From NCBI GenBank assembly GCA_033439265.1, contig JAVTVX010000012.1:13055501-13119500 (forward strand): a DNA stretch of 64,000 nt. Direction: 5' to 3'. The translations under genes were made by a program, and so were the position numbers. The stretch's first letter is position 1; every line of letters begins with the position of its first letter. Of the stretch, positions 45,399 through 58,958 are shown piece by piece. The DNA is from Dillenia suffruticosa (lineage: Eukaryota > Streptophyta > Magnoliopsida > Dilleniales > Dilleniaceae). The notes under the pieces were generated by a model. It had not been told where the DNA came from. It saw nothing but the letters and a program-made list of their open reading frames with translations, and did no database searches.

Positions 45399-48107
45399 TG
45401 TAACACTTGACAAGTCCAGATTATAATGTTGACTTTAAATTGACTATTTGAAAATTTTTATATTTTGTGAAAAAGTGGAAGAATAATGACTTTATATATA
45501 AATGTAAATTTTACTCTTTGAACTATACAAGAACTCTTTTAGACACTTGGATGATAGACTTTCAATTTTAATGCTCCCGATCACTAAAGTCATCGGTTAT
45601 TTGAGTGCGTGATGTTTGGTTACTTGAGTGCTCAGTGTTCAATACTCGATAGAATTTAACTATTTGGTACTTGATAGAATTTGATTTTTTAGTAGGTGGA
45701 TGTTCAAATTTTAGAACCAATTAGTGACCGGCACAATTTGCACTCGTAGGACCTCTTGTTGGTGGAGAAATTACACTAAGTATTTTGGAACCGTCCAAGA
45801 ATCTCTTGGTACACTTGGCATATAACTTGTAGTCTCTAGATACACCCATTATTTTACACTTTCCATATAACAGTCGGTACCTCCACTACCATATACTTGT
45901 CAGTGTTGGAAAACTTACACCATCTCTTGATATCCCATTTCCATCCAAGCTCTCAGTATTACATTTGCCTGCCGGTATCCATTTTCAGACAACTTCTTTA
46001 CGTATCAGTATCCATTTTGAGACAACTCCTCAATAATGAAATTGTGAAACTACTCAGTATATTACTCTTGGTAGATATTTGAACCATCCCTCTCGGTTCT
46101 TGCCTTGTAGTACCTTGCATATCTATATGCCACTCAGTTGTAATACCGAGCAATATTTCTAAACCCTGTTAGTTACCGGCAGCCAACACTTATATGGAAC
46201 CTCCTCGTCGTTGTACTTGTAATTCAGAAGAATTGAACCTTGGACCTTTCCCAAAAAGATTTATTACCACCCTGCCACTCAATTAACTTAATTATGTAGT
46301 ACACCATTTATATAATATCTCATATTTTTAAATATTCCTAATTTTAATAATTTTAGTTCATTTTCTACAAATTTGTATTCTTTATTTCAACTTTTCATAC
46401 TCGTCACTGAACCTATCTTATCAATAGAACAATAGTTCAAGTGCGAAAACCTATTGGGTTAACCATCCCAATAAACTAAAAAGACATATTGGATATGTGT
46501 GCAAATTAGAAGTGCATGAAGACCACTAGGTAAATATTGAAAATGGGCTGAGGATAAAAGGAGAAGAGGTTCCAGAACTCATGAAACCCAAATCGCATTT
46601 CTCTCTCTAGACCATTCTTCTCTTCTCTCCCAAACCCAAACCGATCTATCACCAAAATTCAAGGTCCAAGTTTCCAAACTACTCATCTAACTCTCTAAAT
46701 TTAGAATATAGTCTTAATTTAGGAAAGACTTAAGGATTCGAAGTTATCACAAAAGTAAAAAATCATGCGTTTGGTGTAACCCAAACTGGATGAATTGTTT
46801 TTGGAGATGAAATCAAGGTATGATAATCTTTCTACCCCAAACTTTTGTTTGATTAACTACTTATTCCCTTGGATTTGGAGGATTCTAAGACATCATAAGT
46901 AAGAGAGAAATTAGGTTTTTAGTGTAAAGGTTTGTGAGTTGATTTTGATTAATTGATGAAGTCCTTTAGGGTTTGGACAAGTTGATCAAGACAGGACCCT
47001 TGATGTGGACAGATCTAGGAGTGACTACCCTTCCTAATACTATGAGTGGATGGTTTGTTATGTTTGTCAATGAGAAAATATTTTTGGTATTTTTCTAAAA
47101 TGATTTTCTTATTGTGATTGTATATAATCTTTTGTGAATGTGAAGTATCCCTAAAAATGTTTGATTTGAGACATGAGATCTATGCATTTGCAAATATATT
47201 ATGTGCCTTGCTAAATTTTTCTTGTGATTATTGTTGTTAAACTCATGAATTGAGAAACTTCTGTATTTTTATGTGGCACATGATATGCTGGTTGTGAATG
47301 GTGTATGTATTGACTTGGGGTATGAGCCTAAACCCCACAAATAACTATAGCCATTCCCTACACGGTGTGTCCCGATGGGAAAACATGGTGAGGGTGTTGT
47401 TGTTATTAGACAGGGAGGTAGTCGGATTGGGAGACGTCTCTTCTGTTCCTTTGGGCTAATTTGGTTGCACCACCTTGGAGGTCTCGAGCTAACGCCAAGG
47501 TTGGGATTGATATTTATTATTGATAAGAATTGAAAACTGCTTGATGGTTCCACCATTGATTAGGGACAAGCCTTTGGTGGGAAGATTTTTTAGGTAAATC
47601 CCTTGGATTTGAAAAAGTGAATATTGAATGCTCATTTGTGTTTCTAAAAATCATTGCTCTCGTTGAAAATGTATTTATGACTACATAATGTTTGCTGAGA
47701 CAGAAATATGATTTTGAGATATTGTTTGACGCTCTCACATTCACCACTCATCTCTTACATAACTATACCATTGCATTCCACTTATTGAGTATTTTTATAC
47801 TCACCCCTCTATCCTTTTATTTTTATTTTTTGTAGAGGAAGTGTAAAGACAAAGGCTATCTCACCACTAACTAGATCCAACCAATTTGAACAGGGCTGCC
47901 CTGGCCAATTGTTGGTATTGGTCCTATTTAGTTGTTGATTTTTTAGGCTCATAAATGGATCCATCGGAAAGCATTTTGGAAGTGAAAATTGTGTTTTCAA
48001 AATCATATTTTGAAAACTCTTATTGTAACATGCTTTGCATACATATTTTCCTAAAGTTTAACTTTTGTTTTGAAATAATAAATATTTGATATGTTGGATT
48101 TTCATAA
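45399..48107 (+). mobile_element. Gypsy LTR (G), interrupted by element D
   Basis: Starts TGTAACACTTGAC within Helitron sequence. Landmarks in the order of the other Gypsy LTRs: CT-rich leader (46595-46640), donor AAG|GTATGA (46818), a GGAGTGACTACCCTTCC-like segment, hairpin 47786-47803, ACCCCTC and a TTTTTTGTAG acceptor (47835). Diverged from B and D. It breaks at 48107 where D enters, and the remainder should lie beyond the window. Whether it is solo or part of a full element cannot be seen. Confidence 0.6.
47786..47803 (+). promoter_or_regulatory. Conserved LTR hairpin (LTR G)
   Basis: TGAGTAT and ATACTCA, 7 bp, loop TTTT; acceptor AG ends at 47835, 32 nt downstream. Confidence 0.55.
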
Positions 48108-51100
48108 TGTCACATCCCGAACCAGAATCGTGAGCAGCCGCCCGTTACCCTAGATGCCGGCTATATTATAAAAAAAATCGGGCAGAACCTCCCAATATTT
48201 TGGAGGTCTCCCAAATACCAAGCAACATGCATATCAAATGATCATCCAACCACTTAAATAAATGGGCCAACACGGCCTCACAACAAATCAATCATATTCA
48301 TATAATACCAATCAATCCACCACATACAAATCAAGACAACGTAAGGCTATCATGAAATATTATCAGTCTTAACCATAGATCTCTACTGTCATGCCCCCAT
48401 CAAAGGTATAAACAGTCATCAGTTACCCCTCCTATGATTTAGAAGTGGCACCGGGCGAACCTAGAGGACACTTCTTGAACATGACACATTTCCCAAGTAA
48501 ATGTACACAATTGTACAGATCATGCCTTAATGCAATAGAATAAAATTGAGAGTTTCAATAAGATACACATAAATTTACGTACAACCATCCCTTTTTATAC
48601 ACAATGGTCTATCTACAATCCCAATACACAAATATACAATTACATTTGGCAAATCCTTCCCATTATCATATCGAGTACCTAATCAACAGCCTCGATCTCT
48701 AACAAAAGCCTCATGTGCTGATAAGTCTCAATGCGTCCTACTATAGCTATCTCTGTACATAACAGGAAATGAGGGGTGAGTATCAAGGAAGATACCCAGT
48801 GAGTGAGAGGGTATATATCATGTCCAATGAGTCGGTAAAAAATGGAGTGTCAAATTCTCAATAATTCCATATATTGTAAGAAATCATGTATAATACTCAA
48901 TTTATCATAAATCATTCTTTTCATATACATTTCAAACATATACGCATCCATGTCATCAAATAATGCAAGAATTTAGCATGTCAAAATCAGTCCTGGCAAA
49001 GGTCGACTGCAACCAATGACAAGCACATCAAGGGTTTTGTATGCAATAAGTTAGAAAAACTCTCTACCCCGACGTTGACGACGGGCCTCATCAAGTGCTA
49101 GGCTATGGCGCACCATAGTCCTCCCCCTTATGGGTTCAACCTGACTAGTACTGTATTGAATCACAATACATTTACTATTTTCCGATATCATATGGGATAC
49201 CTTCCATAGAATCGCATCGGGTGAAAATATGGATCACCCTACACATGCATCCTTTGTAGCTACGGAATGGGATTTACCCATTACAAAGTTGTCATTCATC
49301 ACATGTCAGGGCCCTCGGCCCATATATAATGTAATCATCAAATCAATCACGTGCCATACCAAATTTCTCAAGCAATGTCAATCATTTTCACAAGGATGAT
49401 TTCATAAAACATGTATAAATCAAATGCAATGGCACGGTTTCACATTTTAGAACTCGTTTGGATGCATATATAGTCACATAAAATATATTTGTGGACACTC
49501 CATGAATTCACAAAAAAACGTTTCGTAATTCATTCATAATTTCACATCACATATTCATTAAATCATACTTACATCAGAAAACATTTTAAAATATGATATT
49601 GTGCATCGGACACATAATATAATAAATCCCACTCATAGTATGTGGAAGGGTACGCCACTCCCACCACTCACAGTATCGGACACATAATATAATATACTGA
49701 ATTTGTTTTACTAGGTAGATAAGAGGGAGATCTATAACGTTTCTTCTTTTAGGTTTTGCAAACAAGGGCTGGAAGGGGCCGTGTAATGCTACTGTTTTTA
49801 GTGTTGGAAAATGGAGGACCCTCTGATAAGTTTCAGAAGAATGACTGTAACGTTTGACATAGGGGTCAGATTGAGGTTATCCTTACCTCGTTGGAAAGCT
49901 AAGAGATGGGTCTACATTTCTTTCAACTAGTACAAGATCAAAATCTATTAGGAAAGGGCTTGAAAACTTAGGTTAGTGTTGCTACCGAAATCAGGGCAAA
50001 ATGCAAGACTGAACAGGGAATTAGTGCAAAACACCTAAATTTGAAAAATCATATAAAATCCATCTCTACTCAGAATGCAATGGTTCTTATCTTATGTTAA
50101 AGCTCTGAATGTCTAGTTTCATGTGTAAAAATATCACTAAATTTACCCTTGTACAGAAAATGTTATAGCTAAAACACTACAACCAGTTCAGAATGTCCAC
50201 ATTCCAGAATTTCTGGTTTCCTCCTTGACTTCAAATTTTGGACAACCCTAGTTCCCTAAGCCAACCTCCTCATTTTGACTCCAATGTAAGATATGTTATA
50301 CTATGGAGTATGGATGGTCTCATACCTAAAGATAGAGAGTTCAAACTTGAAGAAACCACAAAAATTTAGTCTTGAACTCTCAGCTCCCTCCTTGGATTTG
50401 ACCAAGCAATCCTTCTCCTTTTTTCTTAAATTTTGGATATGTTGTAATAGGTGATGAATGGATTATTTCTAACTAAAAAGTTCAGAAAATAAAGTTGAAG
50501 AGATCAAGCTTCATCTCTTGGTTAAGCTCACGGCCATGAGAGGACGAAGAATGAAGAAGTTTGGTGTTTGGTTATTTGGCCATTGAACATCATACGTTTT
50601 AAAGAAATGGAGAAGCTAAATGATCTTGGCTTTGTTAAATTTCCCCATCAACTTCTAGCCCTTGATATTATCAAGATCAAAATTTTGACCATTGGTTCAC
50701 TACAAGGTCATTCTCTCTCACTACCAATTCAAACTTCATTAATTACATGTCTCCACAAGTCAAGCTTCATTAAATGTTTGTCTCCCAACAACCCAATCAA
50801 ATGGCTCACATTGATTCCTAGACTTTTCAAACAAATCCTAGCCTTCAATTTCATTGCATACTTCACATGGTCATTAATTGTCTCCAACCCCTTTTTCTAA
50901 ATTGCATAAAAGGTCATTCTTAGATTTGCATGAAAATTCCTACCTCGATTTTTGCGTCACGCACGGCGGGATCAATATTCGATCCGAAATCTGAGAAATT
51001 CAAATTTACCCATATCGTTCCGTTTTTCATACTGAATTAAATAGAGTTGGTCTCGCATTAATTTGAGATCATTTGATAGCCCAAACGTCTATCGAAGTGA

Positions 51101-51567
51101 ACAAAATACTCCATCACTGAATATTTGACCTCGAGCTCGAAATGCATAAAATTACACAACGGACTCCGTTTTACATATAGATTTCAAAAATATAGGTCTT
51201 AGGTGGAAACAAGACCGTTTGCTAGGACAAATTTCAATTCTGTCAAAAATTAAGATTTCACGGGCGAAAATTTTAGACTATCAAGTATTTTTGTGCTACG
51301 ACTTAAATTTCACTTTTGTTCCTTGGCCCTTCACTTTTAAAGTGAATTTAGCATGTATATATATCACGGCATCAAATTTGCATGTGTGGTTTTTTTTTTG
51401 GCTTAATAACAAAGATTTACGTTCTCGGTAATTTAGCCATACAATTTATCGAGCGATTTTCAAAACGAAAAAATTTCTTAGTGAATTTGGGCCATGAAAA
51501 CAAGAACAATATCATATATACATCGAGGAGAGTACGATATGAAAGACATCAAAATATCGGTGTTACA
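48108..51567 (-). repeat. 3' LTR of element D
   Basis: 3460 bp, TGTCACATCCCG to CGGTGTTACA. Candidate leader intron on the sense strand: donor GAG|GTAAGG (GT 49886-49885) to GTACAG (ends 48753), 1134 bp. The polypurine tract AAGGGGCTAAGAAA lies at 51568-51583. Confidence 0.85.
48777..48798 (-). promoter_or_regulatory. Conserved LTR hairpin (3' LTR of D)
   Basis: Sense strand TGGGTATC and GATACTCA, 8 positions, one of them a G-U wobble, loop TTCCTT; acceptor ends 24 nt on. The 5' LTR copy at 57025-57047 has a further change. Confidence 0.5.
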
Positions 51568-51614
51568 TTTCTTAGCCCCTTAAAAACAAGTCTCATTCTC
51601 GAGACTAAAAGAAA

Positions 51615-54600
51615 CTATATAGAGAAAAGTTGGGAGTGCTGTCTCCTCATGGCCTCCTCAGGCTCCCAAGTCTTTTCCTCAACCTGGTCACTCTTCCACA
51701 AAACTCTAACAAGAGGAACCTCTTTGCTCCGTAGCTTTCTGACCTGTCGATCCAGAATAGGTACAGGTTGAGCAGGTAAGCTCAAGTCCTCTCGAAGCTC
51801 AACTGGCAGAGCCTCTAAAATGTGTGAGGGATCTGTCTGATATTTTCTAAGCACTAAGACATGGAATACATCATGAATCCGTGATAGCTCTGATGGCAGC
51901 ATCAATTTATAGGCCACACTTCTGACTCTCCCAAGGATTCGGAAGGACCCAATATACCTGGAGTTCAACTTCCCCTGCTGCCCAAATCGAATGACTCCCT
52001 TCAAGGGAGATATCCTCAAGAATACCATGTCTCTCATAGTGAACTCTAGAGGTCGCCACCTATGATCTGCATAGGATTTCTGTCTATTCTGGGTAGCTTT
52101 CATCCGCGTACGGATAACCCTCACTTTCTCCTTCGTCTCCTCTACCAGCTCAATATTGGTGAGTCGTCACTCACCAAGCTCATCCCAACACAACGGGGTA
52201 TGGCGCTTCCTCCCATACAATGCTCATAAGGTGGCATGCCAATGCTCCCCCGATAGCTATTATTATAGGCAAACTCTACTAACGGAAGATGCCAATTCCA
52301 ACTCCCTTGAAAATCCATAACACATGCCGTAAGCATGTTCTCTAAAGTCTGAATGGTTCTCTCTGACTGACCATCTGTTTGGGGGTGATACGTTGTACTG
52401 AAACTCAATCTAGTACCCAAAGCCTCCTACAGACTGGGCCAAAAATAGGATGTAAATCTAGGGTCTCGATCTGATACTATCGACACTGGAACCCCATGCA
52501 GTCTCACAATCGTATAAATATAGAGGCGTGCCAATGCCTCAAGCGAGTAATTACTCCTGATCGGGATGAAATATGCGGACTTAGTAAGTCGGTCAACTAT
52601 CACCCAAATGACATCCTGCTTTGCTGAAGTCCGCGACAACCACACTACGAAATCTATCGTGATAAGCTCCCACTTCCACTCAGGAATGGGAAGGGGCTGT
52701 AAAGTGCCAGCTGGACGCTGGTGCTCGGCCTTTACCTGCTGACATACAAGGCAACGAGCAATAAACTCCGTAATTCCCGTTTCATACCTAACCACCAATA
52801 ACTGTCTTTGATGGTGTGGTACATTTTAGTATTGTCGAGATGTAAAGCATAGGCAGATGAACGAGCCTCCTCAAGAATAGTCTTGCGGAGATCACTATCT
52901 GCTGGTACACATTCCCGATCTCGGAAAACCAACAGTCCATCCCTACGAACTCTAAAGTCATCAATATCACCTCTGCCGGCTTTCTCATAAATATCTCGGA
53001 GCTCATCATCACTCTGTTGAAGCTCCCTGATATCGTCGAGCAAACTCGGCCAAACTTCAAATCTGGCTAGTATAGCTCCCTAATAATCACTAGCCAACCT
53101 GACTCCCAAAGCTTGGAGTCTCAATAAACATGAGAGATAAGTACTCTCGGTAATCTGAGAAGAAGAAGACGACTTCCGACTCAAGGCATCAGCCACTACA
53201 TTAGTCTTGCCCGGATGATAGTCAATGATGAGGTCATAATCCTTTAGCAGCTCTAATCATCTCCGCTGCCTCAAATTCAGTTCCCTCTGAGTGAATAGAT
53301 ACTATAGACTCTTGTGATATGTAAACACCCTGTATGTGATCCCATATAGATAGTGGCGCCATATCTTTAGTGCAAAGACTATGGCCGCCAACTCCAAATT
53401 GTGCGTAGGATAGTTCACCTCATGCTTCTTTAGTTGTCGCAAAGCATAGGTGATAACTCTACCATTCTACATCAATACACAGCCCAATCCTTACCTGCTG
53501 GCGTTACTGTACACCACATACTCTCGACTACTCATGGGAAGGGCTAAAACGGAGAGGACATCAACCACTGTTTGAGCTCCTGAAAGCTCGCCTCTCAACT
53601 GTCATCCCATATGAATCTGACGTCTTTTTATGTCAATCTAGATAATGGAGCAGTAATTCGGGAAAATCCTTCTACAAATCTGAGGTAATACTCGGCTAGA
53701 CCAAGAAAATTCCTGATTTCTGTCACTGTCTGTGGCTGCTCCCATCTCAATATAGCCTTAACTTTCTCCAATCAATAAAGATACCTTCCGCAGAAACTAT
53801 GTGGCCAAGAAAACCAATCTGCTGTAGCCAAAATTCACACTTGGTGAACTTAGCATAAATCTGTCTCTCACGAAGAGTCTGCAGAATCACCCTACAGTAT
53901 TAAGTATGCGCATCATCACTCCGCGAGTAGATTAAGATATCATCAATAAAAACAATAACGAACCGGTCCAAATAATCATGGAAAACTCTGTTCATAAGGT
54001 CCATAAATGTGGCAAGGGCATTAGTCAGCCCAAATGGCATGACTAAAAACTCATAATATCCGTATTGGGTGTGGAAAGCCGTCTTAGAAACATCCTCGAC
54101 CCTAATCCGCAGCTGATGGTAACTTGACCGGAGATCTATCTTCGAGAATACCTTGGCACCCTGTAACTAATCAAAGAGATCATCAATACGGGGTAGTGGG
54201 TACCGATTCTTAATGATGACTTTGTTCAGCTGTTTATAATCCACACATAACCAAAATGTGTCGTCCTTCTTTTTCACAAACAACACCGGTACACCCCACG
54301 GTGACATGCTAGGACGGATAAATCTCTGGTCAAATAGTTCTTGCAGCTAAACCTTCAGCTCCTTGAGCTCAGCTGGCGCCATCCTATATGGTGCAATAGA
54401 AATCGGAGCAGCCCCGGAACTACATCAATCTCAAAATCAAACTCTCAGATTGGTGGTAATCCAGGTAGTTTCTCGGGAAACACATCCGAAAACTCTTGTA
54501 CCACCGAGACCTCTTCAAACTGCAGGCCCTAATTTGGTGGTATCAATAACGTGTGTCAAATATGCCATACATCCACGGTGCACCAAACGTCTGGCCTCCA

Positions 54601-54993
54601 TAACAGAAATAACACAAAGGGGTAATACCCGCTTATCTCCTGTAAAAACCAATGGTGGCTGCCCGGGTCTCCTGAACTCAACTTTCTTCGCAAAGCAATC
54701 AACTGAAGCCCGGTTTGTACTCAACCAGTCCATCCCTAGGATGGCATCAAAGTCGGTCATACTGAGAGGAATCAAGTCAGCCTCTAACACGGTTTCCTCT
54801 ATCCCGACCTCGCAGCCACGATATACTGAATCCTGAAAAATCTGCTCACCAAGAGGAGTGATAACCAAGATCTCCTCATCAAGTGGTAAGATAGGCCTAT
54901 CAGAGTACCTAGCGAAGGAATTGCTTACATATGAGTAGTTCGACCATGTGTCTATAAAAATACAGGCGTCAACACCAAATATAAACATGGTAC
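51615..54993 (-). pseudogene. Decayed pol of element D
   Basis: In sense order: protease IFIDTWSNYSYVS (the DTG active site is DTW), [12 protein letters not shown] and RNase H in broken frames (53100-54515), integrase with the zinc-binding [39 protein letters not shown] and [17 protein letters not shown] (52142-52800), GPY/F-type RYIGSFRILGRVRSVAYKL, and a chromodomain LRSKEVPLVRVLWKSDQVEE to 51615. Protein reading parallels element C, with numerous Gln-to-stop changes. The first intact block starts in gag without a break, unlike in C. Confidence 0.8.
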
Positions 54994-56165
54994 CCGTAAC
55001 TACATCAGGATTCGCCTGATCATCCTCCTGAGTCATCACGTACACACGAGTCTAAGCTCTAGGCTGCTGACGCGACTGAGTCTGTACGGTATTGCTCTCG
55101 GTGGCCATCCTGGAGCTGTATGTGCTGAATGAGCAGGTACTCCCTGCCGTCCTATGCGTGGTGCACTAGTATGGCTCTGTGATGCCTGACCTCTAAAACC
55201 CAGATCAGGGCACGCACTCCTAATATGACCCGGCCCACACTAGAAGCAAGTGATCTTGCCTCCGCAAGGTCCAGAATGGAAACGGCCATATCTATAGCAA
55301 GGAGTCGGCCGCTGCGCCGTATACTATGTAGAGGTGTTGGGGGCAGGTGGTCTAAACCCTGCCCCGAGCTCTACGGTCTAAACCCAGAAGTGCCTCTATA
55401 CGACCCAATACCTCTGCCTCTGCTAGAGGTTTGCCCGGAATGTGGCCCAGTCCTCTTCCTTTACTGCTCCCTACCTCTCTTTGCCTGGCCTTAGCGTGGA
55501 CTATCTCCTCCGTGCGATGAGCTGAACTAATCACCTCTGAGAGGGTGAAACTGGGGGTCACAGTTTTGGAGCGTCGAATACTCAAACCGAGGCCGTCCTC
55601 AAACTTGAACCTCAACTGCTGCAGTGTAGCTATGTCAGGGACTAAGGTAGCTATCCTCCTGAGCTCTGCTTTATACTCAGCAATAGATTTAGTCCCTTGT
55701 CTCAAATGCAGGAACTCAACTCTCAAATGGTCCTATTGGAAATCCGGGAAGTATCTATGGTCAAACTGTCGTAGAAAATCCTCCTACTGTAAAGGCCTTG
55801 TAGCCTCATCTCGTATAGTTTCCCAGCAAGTGAGAGCATCTCCATCCAATAACCTCTCGGTAATACTGAGTCTGAGGTCCTCACTCAACCCCAAATCTAT
55901 GAGAATCCTACGAATCCAGTTGATCCAATGCTTTGCTGCCGCAGCATCACCGGATCCTGAAAAGTCTACACAATCGAGCTGACGTGCCTCCTTCACTAAC
56001 TGTGTCAACTCGTGAACTCACCTTAGAGTCATAGAAGTGGTCTCACTCGGACTTGAAACTGCTGAGGGCTCGGCCACCGATTGGGGCTCCAGTACCGTGG
56101 GATAGGTACTGCCGTGGGTGTAGGTGCGGCTATAGGTGGAGGTGGTGGTGGCATCTACACACCAC
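54994..56165 (-). pseudogene. Decayed gag of element D
   Basis: TQLVKEARQLDCVDF, WINWIRRILIDLGLSEDLRL, FLHLRQGTKSIAEYKAELRR, RFKFEDGLGLSIRRSKTV and a zinc knuckle region near 55200-55250; the N-terminus is Pro-rich. The last codons (EDDQANPDVVTGTMFIFGVDA) run straight into protease: the junction at 54994/54993 is exactly where element C has its 193-bp intron-like segment. Confidence 0.75.
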
Positions 56166-56335
56166 ACTGACTATACCACTCCTACCACTGCCTCAAAACC
56201 TCTAAAATGGATGAACTCAATTGCTAAGACCATATGCAAGGATATATATGACTGTATGAAACTTTCATGTATCGAGGACTTTAAATACATACATACTTGG
56301 GAAACGTTTTACATAGATATACAGCTCTCAACCTA

Positions 56336-56352
56336 GAGCTCTGATACCAATC
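56336..56352 (-). promoter_or_regulatory. Primer binding site of element D
   Basis: Sense strand GATTGGTATCAGAGCTC right after the LTR end ...GTGACAGTTC; a perfect Met-tRNA match. Confidence 0.85.
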
Positions 56353-56356
56353 GAAC

Positions 56357-57238
56357 TGTCACGCCCCAAACCAAGATCATGAGCAACCGCCCGTTACCCA
56401 GGATGCTGGCTATATTATAAAAAATTGGATAGAATCTCCCCATATTTTGGAGGTCTCCCATATACCAATCAACCTGTATATCAAATGATCATCTAACCAC
56501 TTAAATAAATGGGGCAAACATTGCCTCACAACAAATCAATCACATTCATATAATACCAATTAATCCACCCCATACAAACCAGGACAATGTAAGGCCATAA
56601 TGAAATACTATCAGTTTTAACCACAAACCTCGACTATCATGCCCCCATCAAAGGCATGAACAGTCACCAGTTACTCCTCTTGTGATTTAGAGGTGGCATC
56701 GGGTGAACCTATAAGATACTTCTAGAGCATGACACGTTTCCCAAATAAATATACACAATAATACAAATCATGCCTCAATACAATAGTATAAAATTGAGAA
56801 TTTCAATAAAATACACATAAATTTACATACAACCATCCCTTTTTATACACAATAGTGTATCTACAATCCCAATACACAAATATACAATTTCATTTGGTAA
56901 ATCCTTCCCAATATCATATCGAGTACCAAATCAACAGTCTCAATCTCCAACAAAAGTCTCATGCGCTGATAAGTCTCAATGCGTCCTACTATAGCTATCT
57001 CTATACATAATGGGAAATGAGGGATGAGTATCAAGAAAAATACCCAGTGAGTGAGAGGTTATATATCATGTGTTCAATGAGTAGGTGAAAAATGGAGTGT
57101 CGAACTTCTCAATAATTCCATATATTGTAAAAAATCATGTATAATGCTCAATTTATCATAAATCATTTTTTCACATAGATTTCAAACATATACACATCCA
57201 TGTCATCAAATCTTGCAAGAATAGAGCATGTCAAAATC
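56357..57238 (-). repeat. 5' LTR of element D, portion before element C
   Basis: Matches 48108-48988 of the 3' LTR. It stops at TGTCAAAATC, next to the TGTCACGCCCG border of C. AAATC (57234-57238) should be C's target duplication. Confidence 0.85.
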
Positions 57239-57744
57239 TGTCACGCCCGTTGTCCCTGAATGCCGGCTGTATTTTTACAGAAAATTGGGCAGAACCTCCC
57301 CATAAATCGAAGGTTTCCCATGTACAATTATATCTGTATAATCCAAATCATCCTGTACAATGCACAAATGGCCATCCCGGCCTCTCCAAAATCAACAAAC
57401 ACCACAGCCAACATTCAGAACAACGCAAGGCTATAAACAAACCTAGCCACAGACCTCTACTGTCATGCCCAACTAGAGCATGAGCAGCCGCTATACCGAG
57501 CGGACCTAAGTTTATACAATATATATCACATTTCCCAAGTAACGTTCAAGTACATACAATCGCCTCAATGCAAATGAAATATGAGAGTTAAACTATACAG
57601 TCATCCCAAAATAAGTACATGGCCAACTACGGACCTCAATGCCAAGACCTCGTAAGGTCGAAACTAAATTAGAAGTAAATCTCACCGTCAGAACAACAAA
57701 TCCGCACTACAGCCTGTAACGCCGCTCTATCACAATAAACCTGT

Positions 57745-58958
57745 CTGAGGAGAGAAGATAGAGGGGTGAGTATCATGGGAAGATACTCAGTGAGTGAAGG
57801 GGATAATATCCAGCATAAATAGCATAGGTGAACAATTGGAGTGTCAAATAACATCATTTGAAACAAAAATGTACATTTCGCGACAAAACATGATATGTTT
57901 AACAATTTGAAATCATTTAACCAATCACACGATAACAAGCATATATGCATCCATTTAAAATCAAGTAATGTCAGAGCGAGCCAAAAATAGTCCCGGCAAA
58001 GGTCAACCGTGACCAAAGACAGGCGCGTCGGGGGTTTTTATTATGCATAGACTTTAAAACGCTCTCTACCTCGACGTTGGCCATGAGCTCGTTGGGGCCA
58101 ACTTATCAACGTGTATAGGACCCCGCCCGGTGCTAGACGGTAGCGTCACACACGTCCTCCCCCTACGTGGGTTCAACCGGCCGCACCTATAGCCTTTAGA
58201 ATAAATGACGTTTGCGGATACCTCCTGCAGAAACGTATCCGGGCAAGCCGTGCCTCTACAAACGCCCTTCGTAGCTACGGAATCATCATAGTATCACAAG
58301 GGCACAACGTCCCAGGGCACAACGTCCCACAAGTAACATCACATCATCACATAACTAGTGGGCATCTAACCCACATAGTTCATCAAAACATTTCAAATCT
58401 GCGTGCCAATACGTTTCATCGAATTATTTCAAACAGCATACCAATGCGACGGTAGAAAAGGAAATTTTAAAATTTCAAGTAATGGCACAATTATTGTTTC
58501 ATTTCAAACCATGGATGCATAGTCATTGTAAATATAATTCAAGACACTCCAAAAAATCACAAAAACAGATTTCCAAATTTAATATCACACGTCAACGAAT
58601 GCAAATCAAAGCATGTTTTATCGAAAATGCGACAGAAAATACGTTTTACTATTTTATGCAAGAGATTAGAGTTCCACTCACTTTATCTAGGGAGGGTGGT
58701 CACTCCCTATTTTTCAACGACTCTCCAAAAGACAAACCTAATCAAATCGTCAAATTTATAGCGATTAAAACCCTAATAAGGGATTCTATCAATAAAATTT
58801 ATTCATCTTTCACCTAGGGTTCCTCGGGTTTCAGACCTAGTTGTCGTTCGCCCGTCGGGTTGGTTTAAAACCTGTAATATTTCCCAAACTTCAGATGTAT
58901 TAGAACCCACTAAATTTCTACCAGCAAACCATAGAACTTCAATCAATACAGTCGTTAC
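57745..58958 (-). promoter_or_regulatory. Candidate leader intron in LTR of element C
   Basis: Sense donor CTGCAG|GTAACG and acceptor TCTTCTCTCCTCAG|A, 1214 bp, in the same place relative to the GC-rich leader and hairpin as in B, D, E, G and I. Splicing is inferred. Confidence 0.4.
57767..57789 (-). promoter_or_regulatory. Conserved LTR hairpin (element C)
   Basis: TGAGTATC and GATACTCA, perfect 8 bp, 7-nt loop; the acceptor ends 22 nt downstream at 57745. CTCAC at the 3' arm edge fits a plant branch-site pattern (yTnAy). Confidence 0.6.

Larger units (their letters stand above)
48108..57238 (-). mobile_element. Gypsy chromovirus element D, 5' LTR broken by element C
   Basis: 3' LTR 48108-51567, internal 51568-56356 with gag and pol in chromovirus order, 5' LTR from 56357. 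At 57238 the 5' LTR stops at a point equal to 48988 in the 3' LTR, where element C begins; its remainder must lie beyond 64000. The left flank is CATAA (48103-48107). Coding regions carry many stops and frameshifts. Confidence 0.85.
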
